From Bordetella sp. LUAb4 (GTDB lineage: Bacteria; Pseudomonadota; Gammaproteobacteria; Burkholderiales; Burkholderiaceae_B), in contig NZ_JAHPZX010000013.1 of NCBI RefSeq assembly GCF_021325795.1, forward strand, positions 29,853-93,852: a DNA stretch of 64,000 nucleotides. Direction: 5' to 3'. The position numbers and the translations under genes are program-made. The notes beneath the pieces are model-generated. The model ran no database searches. It was given only the letters and a program-made list of their open reading frames with translations, and was not told the DNA's origin. Shown one piece after another: positions 63,722 to 64,000 of the stretch; within the stretch, counting starts at the first letter, position 1, and every line of letters starts with the position of its first letter.

Positions 63722-63925
63722 TCAAGACTGCTTTTTTGGCAGAAAGATCGCGCTCCATTTTTCGTTGGGACCCACACTGCTTGCCCAAAAGTCTTCGTGA
63801 AGCTCGATGACCACGACTTTGGCCGGATACGGATCGCGCATGGTGAGCAGTTGGCCGTGCGCGGTCTCCTCGATGTTGGCGCCGGTGTGATACTGACCCA
63901 CGTCGTCGGAGTAAATCTGACCCAC
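63722..63925 (-). pseudogene. Unknown protein fragment, possibly a gene broken by an in-frame stop
   Basis: The reverse frame from a GTG at 63925 codes for 67 residues (VGQIYSDDVGQYHTG..., later KVVVIELHEDFWASSVG) that look like real protein. The frame is open 14 codons further (VNIVDGQKATIIAQ) to a TGA at 63968-63970. Beyond that stop the same frame reads AITLISTACS to the window edge, resembling the end of a lipoprotein signal. So it may be a complete small gene or the remains of a lipoprotein gene with a nonsense mutation. I do not recognise the family. Confidence 0.35.
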
Positions 63926-64000
63926 CTGAGCAATGATGGTGGCCTTTTGGCCATCAACAATGTTGACTCAGGAGCAAGCAGTGGAGATCAAAGTAATGGC

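Overview
The window looks like a chromosome segment from a GC-rich betaproteobacterium of the Alcaligenaceae, most likely Bordetella or a close relative. The reasons are a Bug-type (TctC) tripartite tricarboxylate receptor, housekeeping genes of that group (argA, rpiA, phoU, radA, alaC-hom-thrC, kdkA, a PIN-PhoH protein), a putrescine-type ABC transporter and hopanoid-precursor genes (hpnC-hpnD-hpnE). The genus is an inference. No rRNA, tRNA, CRISPR array or insertion sequence was seen.

Layout. 1-4550: a partial DUF342/FapA protein, a gap with two 13/14-bp tandem repeats, an atypical SDR, argA and the Fe(II)-trafficking protein gene. 4592-6771: a more AT-rich patch with a polymorphic-toxin pair, a proline-rich protein ending in a CdiA-CT-type RNase A-like domain and a divergent CdiI-like immunity gene. 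6794-28203: housekeeping genes (phoU with a three-unit Pho box, rpiA, rmuC, a YrbL-like kinase, an alkyladenine glycosylase, pot transporter genes, kdkA, a truncated globin, a large FtsX-type permease, radA, an SDR, alr, hpnCDE, crcB). 28302-32073: a 1235-residue unknown protein behind a hrp-box-like promoter. 32271-48469: an acyl-CoA ligase, alaC-hom-thrC, an Mth938-like protein, a peroxiredoxin, phoH, marR plus an EmrB-type pump, ggt, a tctC/LysR divergent pair and pdxA.

48500-63650 is the notable region: a probable type III secretion effector island. Seven same-strand genes encode paralogues of an unrecognised family built from a roughly 200-residue module, present 1, 2 or 3 times per protein (12 copies in total). 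Each gene has a GGAAC-N16/17-(C/T)AAC promoter box 37-39 bp before the start codon, the spacing of HrpL-type ECF sigma promoters (the Bordetella counterpart would be BtrS). Several leaders fold into hairpins that cover the Shine-Dalgarno. A YopJ-family acetyltransferase gene lies inside the array on the other strand and carries the same kind of N-terminal leader (Ser/Thr/Ala-rich, with a (G/A)SPRAT motif), although its enzyme domain is unrelated. The natural reading is one regulon: a shared promoter, a shared secretion leader and interchangeable cargo. The secretion machinery itself is not in this window. A yfeH-like transporter gene sits between the acetyltransferase gene and the second paralogue. 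A possible damaged gene ends the window.
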